A stretch of DNA of 40,089 nt from Nitrospirota bacterium (GTDB taxonomy: Bacteria; Nitrospirota; Nitrospiria; SBBL01; JAADHI01), in assembly GCA_029261155.1 (NCBI GenBank), contig JAJDBW010000036.1, positions 1-40,089 on the forward strand, in the 5' to 3' direction. Shown one piece after another: positions 1 through 6,378 of the stretch. Position 1 is the stretch's first letter; every line of letters begins with the position of its first letter. A program made the position numbers and the translations under genes. A model generated the notes under the pieces. That model was not told the origin of the DNA and ran no database searches. It was given only the letters and a program-made list of their open reading frames with translations.

Positions 1-8
1 TTGGCAAC

Positions 9-15
9 GTTATCT
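9..15 (+). other. Possible attC right core (R') at the window edge
   Basis: GTTATCT preceded by GGCAAC resembles the right end of an attC site (consensus GTTRRRY). The left half of the site would lie outside the window. It abuts the stop codon of the reverse-oriented gene that follows, as expected if this gene fills one cassette. The RRR positions are imperfect, so this is a weak call supported mainly by context. Confidence 0.35.
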
Positions 16-276
16 GTAGCAATCGACATTATGTTGTGGTGCTGAGAAAGTGCGCTTATGGTCGCGCTTTAGCGCCACCTGTATCAGCCCTGCTTTTGTC
101 TTTTTCACAATTACACACTCTGCCCCGATGAATTCGCGAGCCTCGTGATGACAGAAAAGATCGCCATTTTCGTTTAGAGTGCAACGCGTTCCTGGCACAG
201 ATAACAATTCAATGTCAGGTCGACCAGCCTTGTCAGCGGTTGCGGTTGGGCTTTCCTGTTCGTTGTTTTCTGCCAT
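10..276 (-). CDS. Small cassette protein, unknown function, reverse orientation
   Basis: This 88-residue soluble protein has no signal peptide or membrane segment, and I do not recognise its family. The N-terminus is acidic and low in complexity (about residues 1-18). The rest is richer in basic and beta-prone residues, with two cysteines in the centre and one near the C-terminus. A GGAG ribosome-binding site sits 7 nt upstream of the ATG, which supports the start. The gene reads against the direction of the other cassette genes, so it cannot use a left-hand integron promoter and would need its own. It lies between an R'-like core at position 9 and a degenerate attC at 276-327, so it is best read as the content of one gene cassette. 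Confidence 0.6.
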   Translation of the reverse strand: MAENNEQESPTATADKAGRPDIELLSVPGTRCTLNENGDLFCHHEAREFIGAECVIVKKTKAGLIQVALKRDHKRTFSAPQHNVDCYR

Positions 277-327
277 GTTAATTCTCCAATTAGTTTTCAG
301 GCTGTCGCCTGAATTGAGCAGTTATGT
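276..327 (+). other. Degenerate attC-like recombination site
   Basis: The right half is good: an L'-like TTGAGC followed by R' GTTATGT at 321-327. TTCAGGC and GCCTGAA form a tight hairpin around position 304. The left half is eroded: where R'' should end in AAC the sequence reads GTTAATT, and the left arm CTCCAATT pairs only partly with AATTGAGC. The site is shorter (about 52 bp) than the others. It may be a decayed attC that no longer recombines, and its start overlaps the start codon of the reverse-oriented gene. Confidence 0.45.
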
Positions 328-339
328 GAAATTAGAGTC

Positions 340-741
340 ATGAGAAGGAAGAGATTTAAACACCAAGTTCATATATTCTGCCATATGTTTTGTGGGTGGC
401 AGTTGGCGAATGATTTCGAAGAGCTTAATAAGCTCCTTTCTGGCTGTCTGGAAATAGATGTAAAAACGGGTAAGTGCCTTTTCAACGGGCAAGCCAACTC
501 AAAATTAACAATGCCTCTTGTTCTAAATGATTGGTTTGTGTCTGACTTGGCAGAAAATAGTATTCAACTCTCAGATATTGATAAAGCTGAACTTCAGGTT
601 AACTTCAACATGAATGAATTTGGTAAAAAGAATGGGAAGCGACCAGAATTTAAGTGTTTAAGTAAATTAGTTGCTGGTGGTAATACTTATTCATTAAATT
701 ACGAAGGTGAGCATGGTAGCAATGAAGTTGCAATCACATAA
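340..741 (+). CDS. Cassette-encoded protein of unknown function
   Basis: This 133-residue protein is the sole gene between two attC-type sites. It has no signal peptide or membrane helix; a short basic stretch and a Cys/His-rich patch lie near the N-terminus (about residues 3-20), followed by alternating charged and hydrophobic segments. No family is recognised, although small proteins of this kind are common in Vibrio and environmental cassette arrays. The ATG lies 13 nt after the R' core with no clear Shine-Dalgarno, and an in-frame ATG at codon 16 is an alternative start. The coding frame ends inside the R'' core of the next attC, a layout often seen in cassettes. Confidence 0.6.
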   Translation: MRRKRFKHQVHIFCHMFCGWQLANDFEELNKLLSGCLEIDVKTGKCLFNGQANSKLTMPLVLNDWFVSDLAENSIQLSDIDKAELQVNFNMNEFGKKNGKRPEFKCLSKLVAGGNTYSLNYEGEHGSNEVAIT

Positions 742-816
742 CAAGTCAATTAACTACGCCCTTCGGGCTGGACAGCCTACGCGTTGCTTCGGCTGCCAGT
801 TATTGAGGCGTTAGGT
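736..816 (+). other. attC recombination site
   Basis: R'' ACATAAC (736-742) and R' GTTAGGT (810-816) bracket inner arms that pair when reverse-complemented: TCAATTAACT on the left against GTTATTGAGG on the right. The central part contains two small hairpins (GCCCTTCGGGC and a TGC-TTCG-like one). Length is 81 bp. This is one of the clearest attC sites in the array and marks the end of the preceding cassette. Confidence 0.9.
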
Positions 817-832
817 TTTTGGAGATAGAGAA

Positions 833-1279
833 GTGAATAGAGTTTACATTACGTTAATAATTTCAACTATATTGGTTGGGTGTGCCTCTACGAGGCAGCT
901 AGGTGAGCTGCCTGCCACAGAAAGTGAGTTCAACCTTTCTTTGGATGAGCTAAAAGAAAAATATCCTGATATTACTGAATATAACAAAGGTTTTGGGCAC
1001 TGCACGAGTGTCGACGAGTTTGTTTCCAAGTTAGGTGAGCCATCAACTATTGATACCGAAGATCTTCAAATGCCATTTCTATCTGTTCCAATTGGTATTT
1101 CTGCCGGTGGTGTAGGCGGTGCGGCAGTTGTCGTTATTGCTTACGGAATGTACCCAAAGCAACCAAGAAAATATTATTGGGTGAAAGGAAAGTATTTAGT
1201 TAGTGCCAGAGTTCTAACTGACATTTCGTGCAGATATAATAATAGAGTTCATATGTTTGAATGGAATGAAGCTAGTTAA
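833..1279 (+). CDS. Cassette-encoded small lipoprotein, unknown function
   Basis: A 148-residue predicted lipoprotein. Residues 1-16 form a type II signal peptide with lipobox LVGC (acylated Cys at position 17). The mature part begins with a charged, helical stretch. A glycine/alanine/valine-rich hydrophobic segment follows at about residues 85-106 and could be a membrane hairpin or buried strand. The start is GTG, chosen because GGAG lies 8 nt upstream and the signal peptide begins there. No family is recognised. It occupies a complete cassette between the attC sites at 736-816 and 1309-1414. Confidence 0.7.
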   Translation: MNRVYITLIISTILVGCASTRQLGELPATESEFNLSLDELKEKYPDITEYNKGFGHCTSVDEFVSKLGEPSTIDTEDLQMPFLSVPIGISAGGVGGAAVVVIAYGMYPKQPRKYYWVKGKYLVSARVLTDISCRYNNRVHMFEWNEAS

Positions 1280-1308
1280 AATATTTTCAATTACTTTGAA
1301 AAATATAA

Positions 1309-1414
1309 ACCTAACAAAACAAATTAATCCGACCCATTTCCGCGGCGCTGCGGCTGTGGCGAATGCCACAGTCCTCGCGCCACTACAATGGTCGGCTTAT
1401 TTGCGACGTTATGC
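1309..1414 (+). other. attC recombination site (long type)
   Basis: R'' ACCTAAC (1309-1315) and R' GTTATGC (1408-1414) enclose arms AAATTAATCCGAC and GTCGGCTTATTT, which pair almost perfectly. The interior holds GC-rich hairpins (CCGCGGCGCTGCGG; GTGGC-GAAT-GCCAC). At 106 bp it is the longest site here, typical of sites with a large variable terminal structure. Confidence 0.9.
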
Positions 1415-1424
1415 GCAATAAAAT

Positions 1425-1880
1425 ATGGAAGCAATATACATAATCATTGGTCTCATCGTCATTGGTGCAATCTATACGGTTGTAGAGCACCGGCGAATGA
1501 AGAAAATTTCTTTAGAGCGTGGAGAGCCAAAACTCTGCGAAGATGCCCGCTCTTTCGATTACCGGAACGTAGATACAAAAATTATTCGAGAAGTATGGAA
1601 TGAACTCCAGGAATGCCTCGGTAAATACAATGGCAAACCATTCCCAATTAAGGCGGAAGATTTATTCGATGATACTTATAAATTAGACCCGGATGATTTA
1701 GATGATGCGTATTGGGCGGTTGCAGATCGTTTAGGAATAGATACTGAAAACCCAGAAAACAACCCATACTGGAACAAGGTAACTTCAGTAAAGAATCTAG
1801 TGCTTTTCCTGCATAATCAGCCAAGGTTAAATGCGCATAACAAATCATTCAAACCGACGCCAAAAAGCGGCGCGGTTTAA
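1425..1880 (+). CDS. Cassette-encoded membrane-anchored protein, unknown function
   Basis: A 151-residue protein with an N-terminal transmembrane helix (about residues 3-20) and a soluble acidic, aromatic-rich domain. The ATG follows the R' core by 10 nt. The coding frame runs on into the next attC, so the last dozen residues are encoded by the recombination site and the stop codon lies inside it. This is a known quirk of cassette genes: the C-terminal tail depends on site sequence rather than on protein function. The soluble part is probably cytoplasmic or periplasmic depending on topology, which cannot be settled here. No family is recognised. Confidence 0.65.
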   Translation: MEAIYIIIGLIVIGAIYTVVEHRRMKKISLERGEPKLCEDARSFDYRNVDTKIIREVWNELQECLGKYNGKPFPIKAEDLFDDTYKLDPDDLDDAYWAVADRLGIDTENPENNPYWNKVTSVKNLVLFLHNQPRLNAHNKSFKPTPKSGAV

Positions 1881-1894
1881 TTCAACCGTTAGCG
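1835..1894 (+). other. attC recombination site (short, 60 bp)
   Basis: R'' GCATAAC (1835-1841) and R' GTTAGCG (1888-1894) flank arms AATCATTCAAACC and GGTTTAATTCAACC, with the hairpin CCGACGCC-AAAAA-GCGGCGCGG at the tip. It closely resembles the classical 59-base elements of mobile integron cassettes in length and layout. It overlaps the 3' end of the preceding gene. Confidence 0.95.
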
Positions 1895-1904
1895 GTAAAT
1901 AATT

Positions 1905-2309
1905 ATGGAACAAGAAATATTATCAGAGCTAGCGGCAATAAAATCAGCAATCTATATCTTAATAGCTATAGTGACTATTGGCGTAGTAGCTAATTTTATC
2001 AGGGTCTATTTTACGTCAAAGAATTATATTAGAAATGAACTAAATGATTTATTTGAAAAAGAGCTGGAAGAAATGTTTGATGATGGAAGATACAATGAAT
2101 TACTCGAAAAATGTGAGAAAAAGCTAAAGTCATCTTCCAATCACACTTATGCTCTTTGGTATAAAGGAAAGGCGCTATTTCAACTTGGCGAATACGAAAG
2201 GGCAAAAGAAGTATTTGGAAAAATCATCGTTCTTCAGCCAAGTTGGGAAGAAGGTACTGTGAAGCCATATCTTCAAAAAATTGAGCAGTATCAAAATGAA
2301 AACCGCTAA
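1905..2309 (+). CDS. Cassette-encoded membrane-anchored TPR-like protein
   Basis: A 134-residue protein: an N-terminal transmembrane helix (about residues 13-32), a charged linker, then a C-terminal helical region. Residues 75-125 look like one to two tetratricopeptide repeats, with the characteristic spacing in ALWYKGKALFQLGEYERAKE. TPR modules mediate protein-protein contacts, so this may be a membrane-tethered scaffold; the partner is unknown. It is alone in its cassette and its stop codon overlaps the next R'' core. No clear Shine-Dalgarno precedes the ATG, as in several cassettes here. Confidence 0.65.
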   Translation: MEQEILSELAAIKSAIYILIAIVTIGVVANFIRVYFTSKNYIRNELNDLFEKELEEMFDDGRYNELLEKCEKKLKSSSNHTYALWYKGKALFQLGEYERAKEVFGKIIVLQPSWEEGTVKPYLQKIEQYQNENR

Positions 2310-2390
2310 CAAAACACTCAAGCAGACGGTTGTTGTCGCAGTTTGTTTCCTGCAAGTTCAGTGTGCCGCAGCTTAGTTAAAACGTTAGAT
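2304..2390 (+). other. attC recombination site
   Basis: R'' CGCTAAC (2304-2310) and R' GTTAGAT (2384-2390) enclose arms AAAACACTCAAGC and GCTTAGTTAAAAC, which pair with a few mismatches. Length is 87 bp. It overlaps the end of the TPR-like gene on the left, and the SIR2-like gene starts 6 nt after R'. Confidence 0.9.
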
Positions 2391-2396
2391 GAGTAA

Positions 2397-3548
2397 ATGA
2401 GCACATCCCCCAGATTTCGAATCTTCATCATCGGCGCAGGCTTTTCAGTCCATGCGGGGTTGCCTCTGGGTGAGCAACTATTTGAGCTTGTCCGGGGAGC
2501 AGTACGTCACAGATATGGCTCGGATAACAAGCTTGAGGGAGATTTGGATTGGTACCTCAAATATCGGCTTCGTTGCGATGAAGTGTCTACTGACGCCCCT
2601 GTGGATTATGAGAAATTCATGTCCCACTTGGACTTGGAGCACTATTTAGGTTTGCGTGGTAGCGATACATGGAGTGATGAGGGCAATGAATCCCAGTTAC
2701 TGATACGAAATGGGATTCAAGAGGTTATTTACTCGCGCACCCCTGAGGCACCAACAGTAGAATGCATTCGCTTCTGTGAGCAATTACTACATAGAGACGT
2801 TGTCTTAACATTCAATTACGACACCTTAATTGAAGACACTCTCGATCATCTGGGCAAGCCGTACAGGCTTTTTCCAAATCGTGTAAAAGAGGTAAGGGCT
2901 TCATCGTCACTAATAGATAGCGATGCTGAGGATCACGAAATATTAATCAGCAAACTGCATGGCTCCATTGACTGGTACGACAAACTTCCATTTTTGAGAG
3001 ATCGTGAGCATGCAAGTCAGTATGAGCATCCTTGGGAATCAAGACACCCCGTTTTTAAGGATGGCTCTACAGTTTCAAGCACCCAGTTGATCGAAGGTCC
3101 TTTTGATGAGGAAGATTCGCTTCAATATGTTTACCGAGTAAACGACTTATCGCAATTAACTGATGCGCAGTTCTGGCAATGCTCGCCTCTAATCCTTTCA
3201 CCATCAAGCTCAAAAATTCTCTACGCGAATCCTCTCAAGTCACTGTGGCGGGGTTTGCAACAGGCTGGAGGTTTAAACTTTGGCCTAGGAGTCGTCGGGT
3301 ATTCGCTGCCGCCATACGATGAATATGCTAGGCAAGCACTCTACCATTTGATGCGGAATTACACAGAATACGAATACGACCTGGAAATGATGGGCCTTAC
3401 AAAGGGTCCTGCAAGAATTCTCGATTATTCGCCGCCTGGGTCGTCCGATTGGAAGATACGGAAGAACTACTCGTTTATGAACTGGGATCGAACCGAGTTA
3501 AACACTACTGGGTTAAGTGTAGATAGCATCAATTGGATTATGCAGTGA
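2397..3548 (+). CDS. SIR2-like domain protein, candidate anti-phage NADase
   Basis: A 383-residue protein with the landmarks of the SIR2_2-type Rossmann fold: the nucleotide-binding motif GAGFSVHAGLP at residues 13-23, FNYDTL at 139-144 (conserved Asn/Asp near the nicotinamide site), KLHGS at 186-190 (His188 in the position of the catalytic histidine) and GYSLPPYDEY at 301-310. Proteins of this group often hydrolyse NAD+ in phage-defence systems (ThsA, DSR and other SIR2 effectors) rather than deacetylate proteins. That activity is family knowledge and is not proven here. There is no transmembrane segment, and no second conserved domain is obvious beyond the C-terminal 70 residues. It fills a single gene cassette between the attC sites at 2304-2390 and 3555-3633. 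Being a one-gene unit, it would be self-sufficient or act with a host factor. Confidence 0.85.
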   Translation: MSTSPRFRIFIIGAGFSVHAGLPLGEQLFELVRGAVRHRYGSDNKLEGDLDWYLKYRLRCDEVSTDAPVDYEKFMSHLDLEHYLGLRGSDTWSDEGNESQLLIRNGIQEVIYSRTPEAPTVECIRFCEQLLHRDVVLTFNYDTLIEDTLDHLGKPYRLFPNRVKEVRASSSLIDSDAEDHEILISKLHGSIDWYDKLPFLRDREHASQYEHPWESRHPVFKDGSTVSSTQLIEGPFDEEDSLQYVYRVNDLSQLTDAQFWQCSPLILSPSSSKILYANPLKSLWRGLQQAGGLNFGLGVVGYSLPPYDEYARQALYHLMRNYTEYEYDLEMMGLTKGPARILDYSPPGSSDWKIRKNYSFMNWDRTELNTTGLSVDSINWIMQ

Positions 3549-3554
3549 GAAATC

Positions 3555-3633
3555 ATCTAACAATGCCATGCACAAGGACGTCAAACTCTACGCTGCGCTC
3601 CGAGTTTGCCGCCTGTGATGGCTGGCGTTGAAG
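3555..3633 (+). other. attC recombination site of the SIR2 cassette
   Basis: R'' ATCTAAC (3555-3561) and R' GTTGAAG (3627-3633) flank arms TGCCATGCACAAGG and CCTGTGATGGCTGGC, which pair well. The central AAACTC and GAGTTT add another stem. Length is 79 bp. The last base of R' departs from the GTTRRRY consensus. The terminal inverted repeat of an insertion sequence begins at the very next base. Confidence 0.85.
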
Positions 3634-3687
3634 CTGTAGGAAAACCCTAAAAAGTGCTGTAAATATTTATTCTGATTTGCTAAAATA

Positions 3688-3719
3688 TCCTCCATTGGAA
3701 TGGTCTATATTGAGGAGGA
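3688..3719 (+). promoter_or_regulatory. RBS-sequestering hairpin ahead of the transposase
   Basis: TCCTCC (3688-3693) is complementary to the Shine-Dalgarno GGAGGA (3714-3719), which lies just before the transposase ATG at 3723. In a read-through transcript entering from the neighbouring cassette these would pair and hide the ribosome-binding site. Such inside-versus-outside transcript control is known for several IS families. The complementarity is seen directly; the function is inferred. Confidence 0.45.
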
Positions 3720-3722
3720 GAG

Positions 3723-5261
3723 ATGGCCCGGTACAAGCCCTATTCTTATGATCAAAGTAAACTCATTCCCATCTATTTTGCCGATCAGATCCTTCCCGGC
3801 ACCTTCGAATACGCCTTAAACCACATCGTCGACAACGAACTCGATCTGTCGATCTTTTTGGGCCGTTTTAAGAATGACGAATGCGGCGCATCCGCCTTCG
3901 ATCCGTCCATTTTACTTAAAATCATCCTCTTCGCCTATTCCCACGGGATTACTTCCAGCCGAAAGATCGAAGCGGCTTGCCAAAACAACATTCTCTTTAA
4001 AGCGCTCTCCGCCGACACCGTCCCGCACTTCACGACGATTGCTGACTTTATTTCTACAATGGAAAAAGAGATCGCCCCGTTGTTTCGAAACGTGTTGTTG
4101 ATCTGCGACGAGATGGGCTTAATCGGCAAAGAGATGTTCGCCATCGACGGCTGTAAACTGCCCTCCAATGCCTCCAAAGAATGGAGCGAAACGCGTACCG
4201 ATTTTAAAAAGAAAAAAGAGAAGATTGAAAAAGTCATCACCCACATTCTGAAACGACACCGGGAAGAAGACCACGCGGGACCTCCGAATAAATCGCTTAA
4301 GGAAAAAAGAGACACGCAGGTAAAAAAGTTGCGCGACAAATCAGAAAAGATTAAAAAATGGCTTATGGAAAATGAAGATAAAACCGGGAGAAGCGGAAAG
4401 ATCATCAAGAGCAATATCACCGACAACGAAAGCGCGAAGATGCCGAGTTCCCACGGTGTCATCCAAGGTTACAACGGCATTGCGGTAGCGGATGCCAAAC
4501 ATCAAGTCATTGTCGGGGCGCAAGCCGTCGGCAGCGGATCGGAGCAGGATAGTCTGGAGCCGATGATCGAATCGACGGAAGCGCACTTTAAAGCGATCGG
4601 GAAAGAAAAAGGGATTTTCAAAAAAACAAAACTGCTGGCCGACAGCGGCTTTCACAGTGAGGCCAACATGAAGATGTTAAATGAAAACAAGATCGACGGC
4701 TACGTTGCCGACAACCGTTTTCGGAAAAGAGATCCCCGTTTTGAAACGGCGGATCGGCATAAAAATCCCATCAAGAAAACAAAACCAAAAAAGAAATATT
4801 TTACGCCTTCCGATTTCAATCGGGACGAGAGAACAGGAGAAGTCCTTTGTCCGGCGGGCAAAAGCTTGTATCTAAAAAACAGCAACTTCGCCGTGCGAGG
4901 CTTAAAAGGCATCAGCTACATGGCTCGGCAAAGCGACTGTGCACCCTGCCGATTAAGAGCACACTGTTTAAGAAAGGCGCACACCGTCGCCCGCCAGGTT
5001 ACTTTTTTTACGGGAAAGACAAAAGAGGCAAAAGAGACCTACACGCAGAAGATGATCAAGAAAATCGATTTGGAAAAAGGGAGAGAAACCTACAGCCGCC
5101 GGATGGGGATCGTCGAACCGGTCTTTGCGAACATACGCAGCACGATGCGACTGGATCGCTTCAGCCTGCGGGGAAAGGTCAAGGTCAACATCCAATGGCT
5201 GCTGTTTTGTATCACGCACAATCTAGGGAAAATCCAACGGTATGGCTTGCAGATGGGATGA
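3723..5261 (+). CDS. IS1182-family DDE transposase
   Basis: A 512-residue intact transposase that catalyses strand cleavage and transfer of the surrounding element. The N-terminal region (about 1-120) matches the DUF772-type domain of IS1182/IS5-like enzymes. Likely catalytic acidic residues are Asp142 (in AIDG), Asp307 (in LADSGFHSE) and Glu465 (in VEPVFANIR). A lysine-rich helical insertion lies between the first two (about 160-225). Cysteines at 376, 406, 409 and 415 (CxxC plus flanking Cys) suggest a zinc-binding knuckle. The start is the ATG after a strong AGGAGGAG. Family length and architecture look complete, so the element could be active. Confidence 0.93.
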   Translation: MARYKPYSYDQSKLIPIYFADQILPGTFEYALNHIVDNELDLSIFLGRFKNDECGASAFDPSILLKIILFAYSHGITSSRKIEAACQNNILFKALSADTVPHFTTIADFISTMEKEIAPLFRNVLLICDEMGLIGKEMFAIDGCKLPSNASKEWSETRTDFKKKKEKIEKVITHILKRHREEDHAGPPNKSLKEKRDTQVKKLRDKSEKIKKWLMENEDKTGRSGKIIKSNITDNESAKMPSSHGVIQGYNGIAVADAKHQVIVGAQAVGSGSEQDSLEPMIESTEAHFKAIGKEKGIFKKTKLLADSGFHSEANMKMLNENKIDGYVADNRFRKRDPRFETADRHKNPIKKTKPKKKYFTPSDFNRDERTGEVLCPAGKSLYLKNSNFAVRGLKGISYMARQSDCAPCRLRAHCLRKAHTVARQVTFFTGKTKEAKETYTQKMIKKIDLEKGRETYSRRMGIVEPVFANIRSTMRLDRFSLRGKVKVNIQWLLFCITHNLGKIQRYGLQMG

Positions 5262-5350
5262 AGAGACTAAAAGAAAAAACGGAATAGCTTCCAATGAGGC
5301 GATCAAGAAACGAAAGACTAAAACCGTTTGAAGGAGTAGACAGCAGAACC

Positions 5351-5375
5351 CATTTTTATTAGATTAATAAAAATG
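5351..5375. repeat. Perfect hairpin near the IS right end
   Basis: CATTTTTATT and AATAAAAATG are perfect complements separated by AGATT. The stem is AT-rich and no T-tract follows, so it is a poor terminator. A second, GC-richer stem (CGATTCC at 5380 with GAGGAATCG ending at 5416) follows. Both lie between the transposase stop and the terminal repeat and may belong to the end structure recognised by the transposase. Confidence 0.6.
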
Positions 5376-5447
5376 AAAACGATTCCGCCTCAAAAATGAT
5401 CCATTAAGAGGAATCGCGTTCCATGAAAAAGGTTTTTCTACAGGTTC

Positions 5448-5454
5448 GTTAGGC
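5448..5454 (+). other. Orphan attC right core (R') next to the IS
   Basis: GTTAGGC fits the R' consensus exactly and stands where the left boundary of the next cassette is expected. No matching L''/R'' arm exists to its left, because the IS ends 4 bp before it. It is therefore either a truncated attC or the left junction of the following cassette after IS-linked loss of DNA. Confidence 0.6.
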
Positions 5455-5475
5455 GTCACGGGTGGGGAATAAGGC

Positions 5476-5946
5476 ATGAATAGCACCTTTCAATGGTTTG
5501 CCTTCGTTGCTGCCATTGTCGCGGCGTCCGATTTATTGTTCGCTCGGCCTGCCATAGAGTCTTTCGAACGACGATTAAGCGAGCGGCTCCTAGCATTCCA
5601 CAACTCTCTGAGGCTCAAATCTGCATTTCGGTCTGCCGTTAAGATACTGTGGTCTCTTTGGTTTCTCGCCTCTCTTGTTATTATCATTTTTGTCGGGGCC
5701 CCAGAAGCGGATGGCTTTGTCGAAACCGTCATAGCTATCGCTAAGGGTGCGCTGTTTTATCTTGTTGCATTTCCAGCTGCAGTGGTAAGTATTCTCGGGT
5801 GGCCTTGGCTTCTGGCAATAGCTACAAAGGCATACCTGCGCTTTGTGCTTTGGTGCCCCAAAGGAGTTCTAGCTGGCATCTTCGCGCCAGTAGTTTTCTA
5901 CGCGATTGCAAGACAATTTCTATCGTTACCGGGAGTTGGAGAGTGA
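5476..5946 (+). CDS. Cassette-encoded integral membrane protein, unknown function
   Basis: A 156-residue hydrophobic protein with about four membrane-spanning segments (roughly residues 5-24, 55-76, 85-112 and 128-147) and a basic loop between the first two. It would sit in the inner membrane. No family is recognised. The ATG follows a purine-rich GGGTGGGGAATAAGG stretch that can serve as ribosome-binding site. It is the only gene between the orphan R' core at 5448 and the attC at 5948-6046, and its GC content is higher than that of the first four cassettes, which suggests a different origin. Confidence 0.6.
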   Translation: MNSTFQWFAFVAAIVAASDLLFARPAIESFERRLSERLLAFHNSLRLKSAFRSAVKILWSLWFLASLVIIIFVGAPEADGFVETVIAIAKGALFYLVAFPAAVVSILGWPWLLAIATKAYLRFVLWCPKGVLAGIFAPVVFYAIARQFLSLPGVGE

Positions 5947-5947
5947 C

Positions 5948-6046
5948 GCCCAACAATGTGTTGCAGGTGACATTTGACCCGCTGCCCATTTTTGCTGACG
6001 CAAAAACAGGTATTGCCTCAAATGCACCTGAACACAGACGTTATGT
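5948..6046 (+). other. attC recombination site
   Basis: R'' GCCCAAC (5948-5954) and R' GTTATGT (6040-6046) enclose arms TGTGTTGCAGGTGACATTT and AAATGCACCTGAACACA, which pair over nearly their whole length with an extrahelical mismatch region, the hallmark of attC. Length is 99 bp. Confidence 0.9.
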
Positions 6047-6084
6047 GTAAACACAATTAAGCAGAAAACAGCCAGGAGAAAAAA

Positions 6085-6366
6085 ATGAATCAAAAACCAA
6101 TAATCCACATCGGTACGCTACACGCAAAACCAGAGTTTACAGAAGCACTTATTCAATCATTTGAAGGGCTGAAACAAGCACCAGGATACATTTCTCACGC
6201 GTGTTACAGAGATATCGAGGATGAAAACAAATTAACCTTGGTTGAGAAATGGGAGAACAAAAAAGACCATGAAAATTTTATTAATTCCTTTCCAAAGGAG
6301 GTCATGGAGCAATGGTTAAATATGCTCTCTAAAAAAGGGGAAGACGCGTATTATCAAGCCGTTTAA
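6085..6366 (+). CDS. ABM-domain (antibiotic biosynthesis monooxygenase-like) protein
   Basis: A 93-residue protein with the ferredoxin-like ABM fold pattern: first strand with IHIGTLHAKP, central GYISHACYRD, then LTLVEKWENKKDHENFINS, a segment typical of putative quinol monooxygenases such as YgiN. Members oxidise small aromatic or quinol substrates without cofactors or bind haem; the substrate here is unknown. The ATG is preceded by CAGGAG at suitable spacing, a strong ribosome-binding site for this array. It is the single gene of its cassette. The downstream attC is degenerate, so this cassette may now be fixed in place. Confidence 0.8.
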   Translation: MNQKPIIHIGTLHAKPEFTEALIQSFEGLKQAPGYISHACYRDIEDENKLTLVEKWENKKDHENFINSFPKEVMEQWLNMLSKKGEDAYYQAV

Positions 6367-6378
6367 ATGTAAGCGCGC

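Larger units (their letters stand above)
3634..5443 (+). mobile_element. Complete IS1182-family insertion sequence (about 1.81 kb)
   Basis: The element is bounded by imperfect terminal inverted repeats: CTGTAGGAAAACC at the left, and at the right end CTGTAGAAAAACC read on the minus strand. It contains one intact 512-codon transposase gene. Near the right end there are two subterminal hairpins, 5351-5375 (a perfect 10-bp stem with 5-nt loop) and 5380-5416. I see no target-site duplication: left flank GTTGAAG and right flank GTTCGTTAGG do not match. The left boundary coincides with an attC R' core, and another R' core follows 4 bp after the right boundary. Confidence 0.85.

Noticed and set aside
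1388-1603. A 71-codon open frame starting inside the attC before the membrane-anchored cassette gene
   Set aside because: It overlaps the better gene at 1425-1880 in another frame, starts in the recombination site and has no protein-like pattern.
3935-4462. A 175-codon open frame on the minus strand inside the transposase gene
   Set aside because: Low-complexity Ser/Phe/Leu composition mirrors the transposase codons on the opposite strand; no start signal.
4847-5287. A 146-codon plus-strand frame overlapping the transposase 3' end, considered as a second IS gene or frameshift product
   Set aside because: The transposase is complete to its conserved C-terminus in its own frame, and this frame has no domain features.
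5351-5375. Perfect hairpin considered as a rho-independent terminator of the transposase
   Set aside because: The stem is AT-only apart from its base and no T-tract follows; better explained as a subterminal IS structure.
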